This document shows, one piece after another, positions 27,123 through 36,110 of a DNA stretch of 64,000 nucleotides (position 1 is its first letter; every line of letters starts with the position of its first letter). This DNA is from Dongia deserti (GTDB lineage: Bacteria > Pseudomonadota > Alphaproteobacteria > Dongiales > Dongiaceae). Location: NCBI RefSeq assembly GCF_003574735.1, contig NZ_QORW01000010.1, positions 182,061 to 246,060 on the forward strand, given 5' to 3'. Position numbers and translations under genes: made by a program. The notes under the pieces were generated by a model. The model had not been told where the DNA came from. It was given only the letters and a program-made list of their open reading frames with translations, and ran no database searches.

Positions 27123-28921
27123 CCGCAAAGTCGCTGCTGACGGTTCGGGGCCTTGCCATCACCGCCGCCGGGCGTGCCATCACGACCGGAACGAACCTGG
27201 AGATCGCGCGTGGAGAGACGATTGCCATCGTAGGCGAGTCCGGTTCCGGAAAGTCGTTGACCGCGAAGGCGATCGCGCGCCTCTTGCCGCCCGGTGTCTC
27301 CGCGACGGGACAGGTTAGCTACGACGGGATCGATCTGCTTGCCCTGCCGGAACGCGAAATGCAGCAGATTCGCGGCCGCCGCCTATCGCTCATGCTGCAA
27401 GACCCGTTCACCATGCTGAACCCGCTCATGAAATCGGGACTGCACATCGCCGAGATGCTGCGCGATCGGCCCGAGTTCCGCGATCGCGCCGCCCTCAATG
27501 GCGAGGTTGCGCGCCGCCTCACTGAAGTGGGCATCACAGATCCGGACGTCGCCGAGCGCATGCCCTTTCAACTATCCGGCGGCATGAGCCAGCGGATCGC
27601 GCTCGCGGCGGCCTTGGCGCGCGATCCCGAACTGCTGATTGCCGATGAGCCGTCAACCGCCCTCGACGTCACGACGCAGGCAGAAATCATCAAGCTCCTG
27701 AAACGGGTGCAACAGTCGCGCGGCATGGGCCTCGTGCTCATTACGCACAACCTGCGCCTTGCGTTCTCCACCTGCGACCGGATCTATGTTCTCTACGCAG
27801 GCTCGCTTCTTGAGGTCGGGTCAGCACGCGCGGTGGAGGCGGACCCCTTTCACCCCTATACGCTTGGACTTCTGCTGTCGGAGCCGCCCGCCGACAAGCG
27901 CGTGCCCAAGCTGATCGCCATCCGCGGGAAGGTCCCGCGCGCGGATGAAGTCGCCGGTCGCTGTGCCTTTGCGGATCGCTGCGATTGGACGAAGGATGCA
28001 TGCCGCGCAGCCGCGCCCGCTCTCGCGGAACTGGCGCCGGGCCGACTCACAGCCTGCATTCGGCGCAGGGAGATCGCTGCCGAGATGCAGGCCTTGCGGG
28101 GTAGCGCGCTCGCAGCGGCCAGTCCATCCGCTGCACCGGATTCCGCGACCCGGCCGATCGTTCGCGCCGCGAGCCTCGTGAAGGACTTTGCCGGCCGAGC
28201 CGGCCGCGTGGTGCAGGCGCTGAAAGGAGTATCAATCGAGGTGCGGCCGGGCGAGAGCGTGGGGCTGGTAGGAGAGTCAGGCTCCGGCAAGACGACCCTC
28301 GGTCGGATCCTGGTCGGATTGGAGACGCCGACCAGTGGCAGGATTGACATTGGTGGTTTCGATGCTTCGGATTTTTCGGCGATGACCAGCGCCGAACGCG
28401 CCGCCACGCGCCGCATCATCCAGATGGTGTTCCAGGACCCATATTCGACGCTCAATCCACGTCACTCGGTACGCCGCAGTCTGACTGAGGCGATCGGAAC
28501 GATCGGTCGCTTCCCCCGATCGGAGATCGACGCCCGGATTGCCGAACTGCTGCGGGAGGTCGGCCTGCCGGAGTATTATGCCGAGCGCCGGCCGTCCTCT
28601 CTGTCAGGCGGCGAACGCCAGCGGGTGGCCATCGCGCGGGCCTTGTCGGTCAAACCGAAGATCCTTGTCTGCGACGAACCCGTCTCCGCGCTCGACGTAT
28701 CTGTGCAGGCTCAGATCTTGAACCTGTTCAAGCGCCTGAAGCTGGAGCTCGGGCTCTCCTACCTGTTCATCACGCACGATCTCGCCGTCGTGCGGCAGAT
28801 CGCAGAGCGAATCTACGTACTGTACCTTGGTGAAGTCGTGGAGCATGGTTCGGCCGAAGACGTGATCAGCCGACCACAACATCCGTACACGAAGCGTCTG
28901 ATCGATTCGATTCCCCGCTGA
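27119..28921 (+). CDS. Fused DppD-DppF dipeptide ABC transporter ATPase
   Basis: 600 residues containing two complete nucleotide-binding domains in one chain. The first has Walker A GESGSGKS near residue 40, signature LSGGMSQR and Walker B ELLIADEP. The second has Walker A GESGSGKT near residue 385, signature LSGGERQR and KILVCDEP. Between them lies the Cys-containing oligopeptide-transporter region (CAFADRCDWTKDAC). Fusion of D and F is a known variant in proteobacteria. It is the last gene of the peptide operon. Confidence 0.93.
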   Translation: MTAKSLLTVRGLAITAAGRAITTGTNLEIARGETIAIVGESGSGKSLTAKAIARLLPPGVSATGQVSYDGIDLLALPEREMQQIRGRRLSLMLQDPFTMLNPLMKSGLHIAEMLRDRPEFRDRAALNGEVARRLTEVGITDPDVAERMPFQLSGGMSQRIALAAALARDPELLIADEPSTALDVTTQAEIIKLLKRVQQSRGMGLVLITHNLRLAFSTCDRIYVLYAGSLLEVGSARAVEADPFHPYTLGLLLSEPPADKRVPKLIAIRGKVPRADEVAGRCAFADRCDWTKDACRAAAPALAELAPGRLTACIRRREIAAEMQALRGSALAAASPSAAPDSATRPIVRAASLVKDFAGRAGRVVQALKGVSIEVRPGESVGLVGESGSGKTTLGRILVGLETPTSGRIDIGGFDASDFSAMTSAERAATRRIIQMVFQDPYSTLNPRHSVRRSLTEAIGTIGRFPRSEIDARIAELLREVGLPEYYAERRPSSLSGGERQRVAIARALSVKPKILVCDEPVSALDVSVQAQILNLFKRLKLELGLSYLFITHDLAVVRQIAERIYVLYLGEVVEHGSAEDVISRPQHPYTKRLIDSIPR

Positions 28922-29157
28922 TCATCCACCAAAGCTGCCGTCACACTGATAGGTGTGGCACCGGCCGCATCCTGGCGAAATCTCCGCTGGCGCGCCGCGA
29001 TCGCGGGCAGCGGTCTACCGACGCGCAGGTGTGCTCGGCCTCGGCTCTGCCCTGCAGGAGTCGGACCGCAGCTGCGCCTCCAATACCCAGGCCAGAAACC
29101 GGCGCTCGGTACCAAGAGCTCACCAATTCTATATGCTCAGCAGGCAATGGTCCTCCA

Positions 29158-30726
29158 TCACTCCGGCAGCCCTGCTTTGCGCAGGCCGTCCGCGAAGACG
29201 GCGAGGTCTTGTGGTCGGCGGATCGGGAGCCAATCCGTAAGATTGGCGATGCGGAGGGTGGGATCGAGCTGGCGCAGGCGTTGCATCGCTCGCTCTGCTT
29301 CGTCGGTCCGTCCGGCAAGCGCATGGCTGGCCGCGATGATCGCGACCACCATCAGAAAGCTCGGCAAGTCCCGGAACGATTTCCCGGCCCACGAGGAAGC
29401 GTCGTCGAAGCGTCCAGCGAACAGATGCGCCACCGCCATTCCGGCCTGCATGCGGTACATTTCCGGGTCGAGCGGGCTGAGGCGCATCGCCTGGGTGAAG
29501 TGCGCGATTGCACCTTCCGGTTCGCCGCGCCAGACCCGGACGAACCCACCGAGGAACCAGGCGGCCGCCAGATTGGGATTGAGCACCGCCGCACGGTCGA
29601 GCAAGCCGAGTCCGCCATCGAGGTCGCCAGCGAGATGGACGAGTGCATGGCCGGCGCGCGTGAGGGCGACCGCATCGTCCTTGCCCAACTCGACGGCACG
29701 GCGAGCCAATCGCGTTCCCTCGGCGATTTCCAGCGGGCGATCACTTATCCAGCCATTGACCTTGCGCCAGAAGTGGCACCAGGCCGCCATGCCATAGGCC
29801 GAGGCGAAGGCCGGGTCGAATTCGATGGCCTTGTAGAACAGAGGCAGCGCCTCATCGATCGCCTCCCTGGTCCCGCAATGCAGGTTCGCCATCGCGCGAA
29901 GATAGTAGTCGTAGGCGTGAAGGCTTTCGGTCGGCTTATGCTTGGCGCGCTTGATTTCCGCCCGCTCCAGCTGCGGAGCGATTGCGCCGACGACGTTGGC
30001 CGTCATCTGATCCTGCAGTTCGAAGATATTGTCGATCTTGCCTTCGAACCGCTCCGACCAGATATTCGCGCCCGTGCCCGCGTCGATCAGCTGCCCCGTG
30101 ATCCGCACGCGGTTTGCCGACTTGCGCAAGCTGCCTTCGAGTACGTAACGTACGCCCAGCTCTCGGCCCACCTGCTTCACATCGACCGCCCGGCCTTTGT
30201 ATGTGAAGCTCGAGTTTCGCGCGATGACGAACAGCCAGCGCATGCGTGACAATGCCGAGGTGATGTCCTCCACCACCCCGTCGACAAAGTAATCCTGCGT
30301 AGGGTCGCCGCTGAGGTTGAGAAACGGCAGGACGGCAATGGATGGGCGATCAGGAAGCACCAACGCTTGCGCAGCTGGTTCATCCCGCTTTGCCAGGCCT
30401 AGCCTCTCCGAAGCATCGGCTACCCTGACTTCGCCCACGAACCGGTAGCCCTTGCGCGCGATCGTGCGGATCAGGCGCTGCTCTTCGCCGGTGTCTCCGA
30501 TTGCCTTGCGCACCGCGTTGATGTGGCTGGTCAAGGTGGATTCCGAGACGATCCGGCCGCCCCAGACCACATCGATGAGGTTGTCCTTGGTCACCACCCG
30601 CTCGCGGTTTTGCACCAGATGAAGCAGCAGATCGAAGACCTGCGGTCCGACCACGATCGTCTCGGATCCGCGGATAAGTTCCCGCCGTTCCGGATCGAGC
30701 ACGTGATCTCCGAAGGAAAATCTCAT
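29158..30726 (-). CDS. Winged-helix (OmpR/CadC-type) regulator with TolB-like and TPR regions, copy A
   Basis: About 522 residues. The N-terminal winged helix (VFDLLLHLVQNRERVVTKDN...SHINAVRKAIGD...TIARKGYRFVG) is followed near residue 150 by a TolB-N/FlgO-like domain (PSIAVLPFLNLSGDP...FVDGVVEDI) and then TPR repeats. No membrane helix is visible, unlike CadC. The start at 30726 is set by similarity to copy B (31452-33011); a longer frame reaches 30927. It is divergent from a leader repeat preceding a truncated SDR start. Ligand unknown. Confidence 0.85.
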   Translation of the reverse strand: MRFSFGDHVLDPERRELIRGSETIVVGPQVFDLLLHLVQNRERVVTKDNLIDVVWGGRIVSESTLTSHINAVRKAIGDTGEEQRLIRTIARKGYRFVGEVRVADASERLGLAKRDEPAAQALVLPDRPSIAVLPFLNLSGDPTQDYFVDGVVEDITSALSRMRWLFVIARNSSFTYKGRAVDVKQVGRELGVRYVLEGSLRKSANRVRITGQLIDAGTGANIWSERFEGKIDNIFELQDQMTANVVGAIAPQLERAEIKRAKHKPTESLHAYDYYLRAMANLHCGTREAIDEALPLFYKAIEFDPAFASAYGMAAWCHFWRKVNGWISDRPLEIAEGTRLARRAVELGKDDAVALTRAGHALVHLAGDLDGGLGLLDRAAVLNPNLAAAWFLGGFVRVWRGEPEGAIAHFTQAMRLSPLDPEMYRMQAGMAVAHLFAGRFDDASSWAGKSFRDLPSFLMVVAIIAASHALAGRTDEAERAMQRLRQLDPTLRIANLTDWLPIRRPQDLAVFADGLRKAGLPE

Positions 30727-30812
30727 CATTCCATGGCGCGGGTGAGCATCCATACCGCCAGTCCACAAGTATCTGATAAAAGCGGGATTCGGTCCGAGTT
30801 CGGTGATGTATG

Positions 30813-30950
30813 CGATCTCTCGGCACGCCATACTACCGTGATCGCGGGCGTTTTTGGACAAAAACCCAAGACAAATTCGAGATCGTTTGAAAGTCTTGTA
30901 GCTCCGTTTGGCCCATCCTCCACCCATCAGCCTCGGATGGAGGAGTGGCC
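30813..30950 (+). repeat. Leader repeat, copy A, ending in an RBS-covering hairpin
   Basis: About 138 bp that recur at 34802-34941 and 35201-35317. Shared blocks include TACTACCGTGAT (A and B), CAAATTCGAG, GAAAGTCTTGTAGCTC and GGCCCATCCTCC. At its end CCTCCACCC (30917-30925) and GGATGGAGG (30935-30943) form a stem with one C-A mismatch that contains the Shine-Dalgarno TGGAGGAG. A GTG at 30951 follows with codons resembling the start of the SDR at 35318. Confidence 0.75.
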
Positions 30951-31451
30951 GTGAAGATCGTCGTCATCAGAGTTGCAACATCCGGCATCTCGTCGCCAGC
31001 GGCCATGTTTCATATCGTGATACGGTGCTGGCAAAAGCAAGTAGCGCGTCTATTTGACCCATATCGGCCTGAACTTCACTACATGCGCGGCCCAGGTCCG
31101 AAGTGGCTCGAAAAGCACGGTCTGCCTGAACGCGCACTCTGATCGTTAGTGGACCATCAAGCAACAGAGGCCGATCCGGCCGGTTAGATGCCGCCTGGAT
31201 GCGCAGTACGATCCTGGCAATGGACGGCAAAGCATCGCCCCGGGACTTCTGGCCGCGCTGGATGAAGTGTGCCCTCGCACCGCACGAGCGCGAGATGGCG
31301 ACGCCCCGTCAGCCCATTCCAGTCATCGACATCGAGGCCGGAGCGAGCGAGGCCGAAACGGTATCGACTAACCGAGCTTGACGGCATATCAACTTGCGCA
31401 GTCGACCGACTGTCCTTCAGATCGCGCAACGGTTGGCTGCAATCTTACCAG
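30951..31451 (+). other. Gene-poor stretch with an SDR-start remnant
   Basis: Directly after leader copy A the first six codons (MKIVVI) match the start of the intact NmrA-like SDR at 35318, but the glycine motif is lost and the frame continues as unrelated sequence to 31142. The rest up to 31451 shows no recognisable gene on either strand. It is best read as debris of a duplicated leader-SDR unit. Confidence 0.5.
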
Positions 31452-33011
31452 TCACTCCGGCAAACCAGCCTCGCGAAGAGCATCGGCGAAGGTCGCGAGA
31501 TCCTGGGGGCGCTGGAATGGCAGCCATTCACCAAGATTGGAGAGTCGCAGCGCCGGATCGAGCCGGCGAAGCTGTTGCATCGCCAGCCCGGCCTCATCGC
31601 CGCGTCCAGCACGCGCATAGATGGCGGCGAGGATGGTGATCGGCAGCGCTTGATCCGACATATGCCTTGATGCCTTTTCCGCCCATGACAAGGCGTCCTC
31701 CGTGCGACCCGCCAGCAGATGCGCCATTGCGGTTCCCACCTCCATCCGCTGCATGTCCGGACCCAACGGACTCAGCCGCATCCCCCGGGCGATCCGATCG
31801 ATCGCCTCGTCCAGCTCGCCGCGCCAGATTCTCAGGAACCCGCCCAGATACCATCCAGCCGCGAGATTCGGGTCCAGCACCAGCGCCCGATCCAGCAATG
31901 CAATGCTGCCGTCGAAATCGTGGGCCAAATGCGCCAGCGCATGCGCGCTCGCCGCCAGAGCAACGGCGTCGTCCTGGCCCAATTCCACAGCCCGGCGGGC
32001 AAGACGCGTGCCTTCTGAAACCTCCCGCTCGAGATCGGTCACCCAGCGACTGAGCTTGCGCCAGGAATGGCACCAGGCGGCCATGGCATAGGCCGAAGCG
32101 AAACCTCGATCGCGCTCGATTGCCTCGTAAAACAGTGGCAGCGCCTCGTCGATCGCGCTCCTGGAAACCTGCCGGAACTTCCACATGCCGCGCGAATAGT
32201 AGTCGTAGGCGTCAAGATTCTCGGTCGGTTTGTGGCGTGCGCGCTCGATCTCCGCACTCTCCAGGTGCGGCACGAGCGCGCCGACGATGCTGGTGGCCAT
32301 CTGGTCCTGCAATTCGAAGATGTCATCGAGCGCGCTTTCGAAGCGCTCCGACCAGAGAGTCGCTCCCGTGTTCGCGTCGACGAGCTGACCGGTGATCCGC
32401 ACCCGGTTTGCCGCCTTGCGAATACTGCCTTCGAGCACGTAGCGCACGCCAAGTTCCCGGCCAACCTGCTTCACGTCGACCGCTCGTCCCTTGTAGGTGA
32501 AGCTCGAATTGCGCGCGATGACGAACAGCCAGCGCATTCGGGACAGGGCCGAGATGATGTCGTCCACCACTCCGTCCACGAAGTAATCCTGGCTTGGGTC
32601 GCCGCTGAGGTTCAGGAACGGCAGGACAGCGATGGATGGCCGGTCTGGTACTGCCAAGCCTGTCCCGTCGGGCTTGGCGGCATCCGCGCTTTTTGATGCA
32701 TCGGCCTCCCGCACATCGCCTACGAACCGATAGCCCTTGCGCGCGATCGTGCGGACCAGGCGTTGTTCTTCGCCGGTATCTCCGATCGCCTTGCGCACCG
32801 CGTTGATGTGGCTGGTCAGGGTGGATTCCGAGACGATCCGGCCGCCCCACACCACATCGATCAGGTTGTCCTTAGTTACGACGTGCTCGCGGTTTCGCAC
32901 CAGGTGAAGCAGCAAGTCGAAGACCTGCGGTCCGAGCGCAATCGTCTCGATCCCACGGGCGAGTTCCCGCCGATCTGGGTCGAGCACAAAGTCCTCAAAC
33001 TGGAATCGCAT
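31452..33011 (-). CDS. Winged-helix (OmpR/CadC-type) regulator with TolB-like and TPR regions, copy B
   Basis: 519 residues, a close paralogue of the 29158-30726 product over its full length (for example GRIVSESTLTSHINAVRKAI and GRAVDVKQVGRELGVRYVLE are identical). Domain order: winged helix 1-100, TolB-N/FlgO-like about 135-260, TPR repeats about 280-500. AGGCGG lies seven bases before ATG 33011. It is divergent from a cyclase-TolB gene. Two such paralogues within 4 kb indicate a local duplication; the signal sensed is unknown. Confidence 0.87.
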   Translation of the reverse strand: MRFQFEDFVLDPDRRELARGIETIALGPQVFDLLLHLVRNREHVVTKDNLIDVVWGGRIVSESTLTSHINAVRKAIGDTGEEQRLVRTIARKGYRFVGDVREADASKSADAAKPDGTGLAVPDRPSIAVLPFLNLSGDPSQDYFVDGVVDDIISALSRMRWLFVIARNSSFTYKGRAVDVKQVGRELGVRYVLEGSIRKAANRVRITGQLVDANTGATLWSERFESALDDIFELQDQMATSIVGALVPHLESAEIERARHKPTENLDAYDYYSRGMWKFRQVSRSAIDEALPLFYEAIERDRGFASAYAMAAWCHSWRKLSRWVTDLEREVSEGTRLARRAVELGQDDAVALAASAHALAHLAHDFDGSIALLDRALVLDPNLAAGWYLGGFLRIWRGELDEAIDRIARGMRLSPLGPDMQRMEVGTAMAHLLAGRTEDALSWAEKASRHMSDQALPITILAAIYARAGRGDEAGLAMQQLRRLDPALRLSNLGEWLPFQRPQDLATFADALREAGLPE

Positions 33012-33208
33012 GTAGCGCCCGCCTGTTTGCCAGAGCCCAAGCAAGCGGGCCCACGCGATGGTCGAATGGATGAAGCGACCAGTTTCCGCCTGGCCGTAGG
33101 GTCCTTGGACGAACAATGATGCGAAATTCAAGCATACTGCAAGGTGGCTGCAAAGCCTTTCGACCTCCCAATCGGCAAAACTCCGTTCACTCGAATGCAG
33201 CACGGCAC

Positions 33209-34210
33209 ATGGACATGGCAGCGGAAAGAAACGTGCGGCGGCTCTGTGCTATCCTGGCGGCGGACGTCGCCGGCTACAGCCAGCTCATGGGCGCCGACGA
33301 GGACGGCACCCTGACCGCGCTGACGGCGCACCGGCGCGACCTGATCGATCCCGCCATCGCTGAGCACGCCGGCCGGATTGTCAAGACAACCGGCGACGGC
33401 CTGCTCGTCGAGTTCGCCAGTGTGGTCGATGCGGTCAGGTGTGCTGTCGATGTCCAGCGCGGCATGGCCGAGCGGAACCACGCCGTGCCCGAGAACCAGC
33501 GGCTGGCATTTCGGATCGGCCTCAACCTTGGCGACGTGATCGTGCAGAACGACGACCTCTACGGCGATGGCGTCAACGTCGCCGCCCGCCTTGAGGCCTT
33601 GGCGGAGCCGGGCGGCATCTGCTTATCGGCCTCCGCGCACGAGCAAGTGCGAGACAAGATCGCCACCGTGCGGTTCGAGGATCTGGGCGAACAACGCGTC
33701 AAGAACATCGCCCGGCCCGTCCGGGCCTACCGCGTCGCCCTCGGCTTGGCCGGACCGGTGCCTTCACCCGTTCCCACCCTTTCGAGCTCGCCCTCGATCG
33801 CGGTTCTGCCGTTGGACAACATGAGCACCGACCCCGAGCAAGAGCATTTCGCCGATGGGCTGGCCGAGGACCTGATCACCGACCTCGCAAGGGTTGCCGG
33901 GCTGCTGGTCGTCGCGCGCAACTCGACCTTCACCTACAAGGGTCGTCCGGTGAGCATCACTCAGGTCGGTCGCGAGCTCGGGGTCCGCTACGTGATGGAA
34001 GGCAGCGTGCGGAAGGTCGACAATCGGGTGCGCATCACCGCCCAGCTGATCGACGCCGCGACGAACGCGCACGTCTGGGCGGACCGTTACGACCGGGATC
34101 TCACCGACATCTTCGCCGTCCAGGACGAGGTCACGCGCGAGATCGTCGGCGCGCTCAAGGTTCGGCTGACCCCGGACCAATCCGGACACCTCGTTCGAGC
34201 ACGTGGGTAG
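33209..34210 (+). CDS. Class III adenylate/guanylate cyclase with TolB-like domain, C-terminally truncated
   Basis: 333 residues. The cyclase homology domain (about 1-175) shows ILAADVAGYSQLMGADEDGT with the first metal Asp, the second in KTTGDGLLVEF, and GDGVNVAARLEALAEPGG with the transition-state Asn and Arg. A TolB-N/FlgO-like domain (PSIAVLPLDNMSTDPEQEHF) follows and is homologous to the same domain in the two neighbouring regulators. Family members usually continue into TPR repeats; here the frame stops just after it (LTPDQSGHLVRARG). The start could also be the ATG at 33215 or, less likely, 33116. Confidence 0.8.
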   Translation: MDMAAERNVRRLCAILAADVAGYSQLMGADEDGTLTALTAHRRDLIDPAIAEHAGRIVKTTGDGLLVEFASVVDAVRCAVDVQRGMAERNHAVPENQRLAFRIGLNLGDVIVQNDDLYGDGVNVAARLEALAEPGGICLSASAHEQVRDKIATVRFEDLGEQRVKNIARPVRAYRVALGLAGPVPSPVPTLSSSPSIAVLPLDNMSTDPEQEHFADGLAEDLITDLARVAGLLVVARNSTFTYKGRPVSITQVGRELGVRYVMEGSVRKVDNRVRITAQLIDAATNAHVWADRYDRDLTDIFAVQDEVTREIVGALKVRLTPDQSGHLVRARG

Positions 34211-34298
34211 CGCCGAGACGCGCGCCGAGCTACTCTCGCGCGCGGTTGGATTGCAAGAGCGCCGGAGCACCAGCTCGACATTCAGCGACGGGGAATCC

Positions 34299-34739
34299 AT
34301 GACCAGCAGCACGTCCCAGCCCGGTTGGACTGCCATCACCATTCTTGTCGGCCGTCTGATCTTCCTCGCGTTCTTCACCATGGCCTTCAGCGTCAAGTTC
34401 ATGGATATCAATGGTACGGCGGGCTATATCGCCTTCGCCGGCTTCCCGGTCCCAACCGCGCTGGCGTGGCTGGCGGTGATCTTCGAGGTGCTGCTGGTCC
34501 TTGGCTTCCTGACCGGCGCCTATTTCGCCGAGACCTGCCTTCTCGCTGGACTCTATGTGACCTTCCTGGGCCTTACGTTTCATGGGCCATCGTATTGGCA
34601 GGGCGAGGTTGGGCAACATGAGTTCCGCGCGTTCCTCATGCACTTCACAATGCTGGCCGGCCTGCTGTTCGCTGCCGCACATGGGCCGGGCCGCATCCTG
34701 GCGTCGCGCAAAACGATCATCGGCAGGTATCCTGCATAG
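34299..34739 (+). CDS. DoxX-family integral membrane protein
   Basis: 146 residues with four hydrophobic helices and the DoxX layout (VGRLIFLAFFTMAFSVKFMD; GYIAFAGFPVPTALAWLAVI; EVLLVLGFLTGAYF; FRAFLMHFTMLAGLLFAAAHGPGR). The start at 34299 has GGGGA six bases upstream; the in-frame extension to 34203 overlaps the truncated cyclase and looks like leftover sequence. DoxX proteins are linked to redox or sulfur metabolism, but the role here is not evident. Confidence 0.82.
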   Translation: MTSSTSQPGWTAITILVGRLIFLAFFTMAFSVKFMDINGTAGYIAFAGFPVPTALAWLAVIFEVLLVLGFLTGAYFAETCLLAGLYVTFLGLTFHGPSYWQGEVGQHEFRAFLMHFTMLAGLLFAAAHGPGRILASRKTIIGRYPA

Positions 34740-34801
34740 ACGTGCAGGTACCCAGCGGACCTGGAGCCTATGGTGACTTGGCCATGCGCGACCGGCGTTG
34801 T

Positions 34802-34941
34802 GGATCTCCCTCCACGCAATACTACTACCGTGATTGCGGACGTTTTGGACAATGATCCACGGCAAATTCGAGGTCGTCTGAAAGTCTTGTAGCTCGATGT
34901 GGCCCATCCTCCATCCATCAGCCTTGGATGGAGGAACAATC
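34802..34941 (+). repeat. Leader repeat, copy B, ending in a perfect RBS-covering hairpin
   Basis: Same leader as at 30813 and 35201. The stem CCTCCATCC (34908-34916) / GGATGGAGG (34926-34934) is perfect over nine pairs with a nine-base loop and includes the Shine-Dalgarno of the ATG at 34942. That ATG starts MKAIVIAAAG, resembling an NAD-binding protein start, but no family sequence continues. Confidence 0.75.
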
Positions 34942-35200
34942 ATGAAGGCCATCGTCATCGCGGCAGCAGGTCAACGTCTACGTCGTGCAGTGAGCTGCCG
35001 GCAAGAAGCCCTGAACCATCGGATGCAGGAGTTCGTTCTGGAGCTGCTCGCGGCGATCGTTCTGATCGCACTCTTCATAATCGTGACAGAGCCGGCGCCG
35101 CCCAAGACCGGCGCGCCGTCTCGCCGTCAGTCCGACAGGGTGATATTAAGGAATTTTGCGAGGCCATATCGCGCCTGTGTGTCTCTTGTCGGTCAATGTT
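34942..35200 (+). other. Remnant reading frame after leader copy B
   Basis: The frame from 34942 runs open into the next leader without recognisable domains. It contains a single hydrophobic segment (LELLAAIVLIALFIIVTEP) around 35040-35095. It may be debris of a duplicated SDR unit or an unknown small membrane peptide; I cannot support a function. Confidence 0.35.
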
Positions 35201-35317
35201 ACCGGGACCTCGGGCACTATTGGACAGAAACTCAAGGCAATTTGGACGTTGCGGCAAAGTCTTTTCGCGCGTCCTCGGCCATCTTCCATCCATCACCCAC
35301 CAGATGGAGGAGCAATC
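35201..35317 (+). repeat. Leader repeat, copy C, in front of the intact SDR gene
   Basis: More diverged copy of the leader (GGACAGAAACTCAAGGCAAT, AAAGTCTTTTCGCG, CTTCCATCCATC). The terminal stem CTTCCATC (35283-35290) / GATGGAGG (35303-35310) keeps pairing with one G-U wobble and again covers the Shine-Dalgarno GGAGGAG of the ATG at 35318. Retention of pairing although the bases differ supports an RNA-level role. Confidence 0.7.
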
Positions 35318-36061
35318 ATGAAGATCGTTGTCATCGGCGGCACCGGCCTCATCGGCAGCAAGGTCGTCTCGAACCTGCGCCAGAAGGGCCATGAGGTTAT
35401 CGCGGCGGCGCCCAACACGGGCGTCAACACCATTACCGGAGAAGGGCTTGCCGAAGCGCTCGCGGGCGCGCAGATCGTCATTGACGTCGCGAACTCCCCC
35501 TCGTTCGCGGACGATGACGTCATGAACTTCTTCAAGACGGCGGGCCGCAACATCGCCGCCGCGGAAAAGGCTGCTGGCGTGCGGCATCACATTGCCCTTT
35601 CGGTGGTCGGCAGCGACCGACTGCCGGAAAGCGGCTATCTTCGGGCGAAGGCCGCCCAGGAAGAGCTGATCAAGGCGTCCGGAATCCCCTACACGATCAT
35701 CCGCTCCACCCAGTTCTTCGAGTTCCTCGGCGGGATCGCCCAATCCGCGACAGACGGCCAGACTGTTCGCCTGTCGCCCGCTCATCTGCAGCCCGTCGCG
35801 TCCAACGACGTCGCCGCTTTAGTGACCAAGGTGGCAACGATGGCGCCGGCGAACGGCGTGATCGAATTGGCCGGGCCGGAACGCATCGGCCTCGACGATC
35901 TCGTGCGCCGCTATCTCGCGGCAAAGCACGATGCCCGCAAAGTGGTCACCGACGTCCACGCGCGCTATTTCGGCACGGAGCTGAACGACAAGTCCCTCAC
36001 CCCCGGCGACAATCCGCACATCGGGTCCACGTCGTTCGAAGCGTGGCTCGCCCAGGCATAG
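35318..36061 (+). CDS. NmrA-like/atypical SDR NAD(P)-binding protein
   Basis: 247 residues starting with the nucleotide motif MKIVVIGGTGLIGSK. It also has HHIALSVVGSDRLPESGY, YLRAKAAQEELIKASGIPY and TIIRSTQFFEF, as in NAD(P)H-binding NmrA/YwnB-like proteins. It lacks the classical YxxxK and is probably a redox-sensing or quinone/NADPH-linked protein. It is preceded by leader copy C, whose hairpin covers the RBS, and followed by a cupin gene 49 bp downstream. Confidence 0.88.
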   Translation: MKIVVIGGTGLIGSKVVSNLRQKGHEVIAAAPNTGVNTITGEGLAEALAGAQIVIDVANSPSFADDDVMNFFKTAGRNIAAAEKAAGVRHHIALSVVGSDRLPESGYLRAKAAQEELIKASGIPYTIIRSTQFFEFLGGIAQSATDGQTVRLSPAHLQPVASNDVAALVTKVATMAPANGVIELAGPERIGLDDLVRRYLAAKHDARKVVTDVHARYFGTELNDKSLTPGDNPHIGSTSFEAWLAQA

Positions 36062-36110
36062 CGCCGAGCGGATCAAGCGCAAGCAATCACACCAAGCCCA
36101 GGAGATTCAG

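Noticed and set aside
30727..30927. N-terminal extension of regulator copy A
   Set aside because: The extension is the reverse complement of the leader repeat and is not matched by an equivalent extension in copy B, so the shorter start was used.
29158..33011. Transmembrane CadC-type pH/lysine sensors
   Set aside because: The winged helix is CadC/OmpR-like, but no membrane helix follows; the rest is TolB-like and TPR, so a CadC function is not supported.
34580..34939. 119-residue minus-strand frame across DoxX and leader B
   Set aside because: It is antisense to a good DoxX gene, and its resemblance to the N-terminal extension of the 29158-30927 frame is explained by the shared leader repeat.
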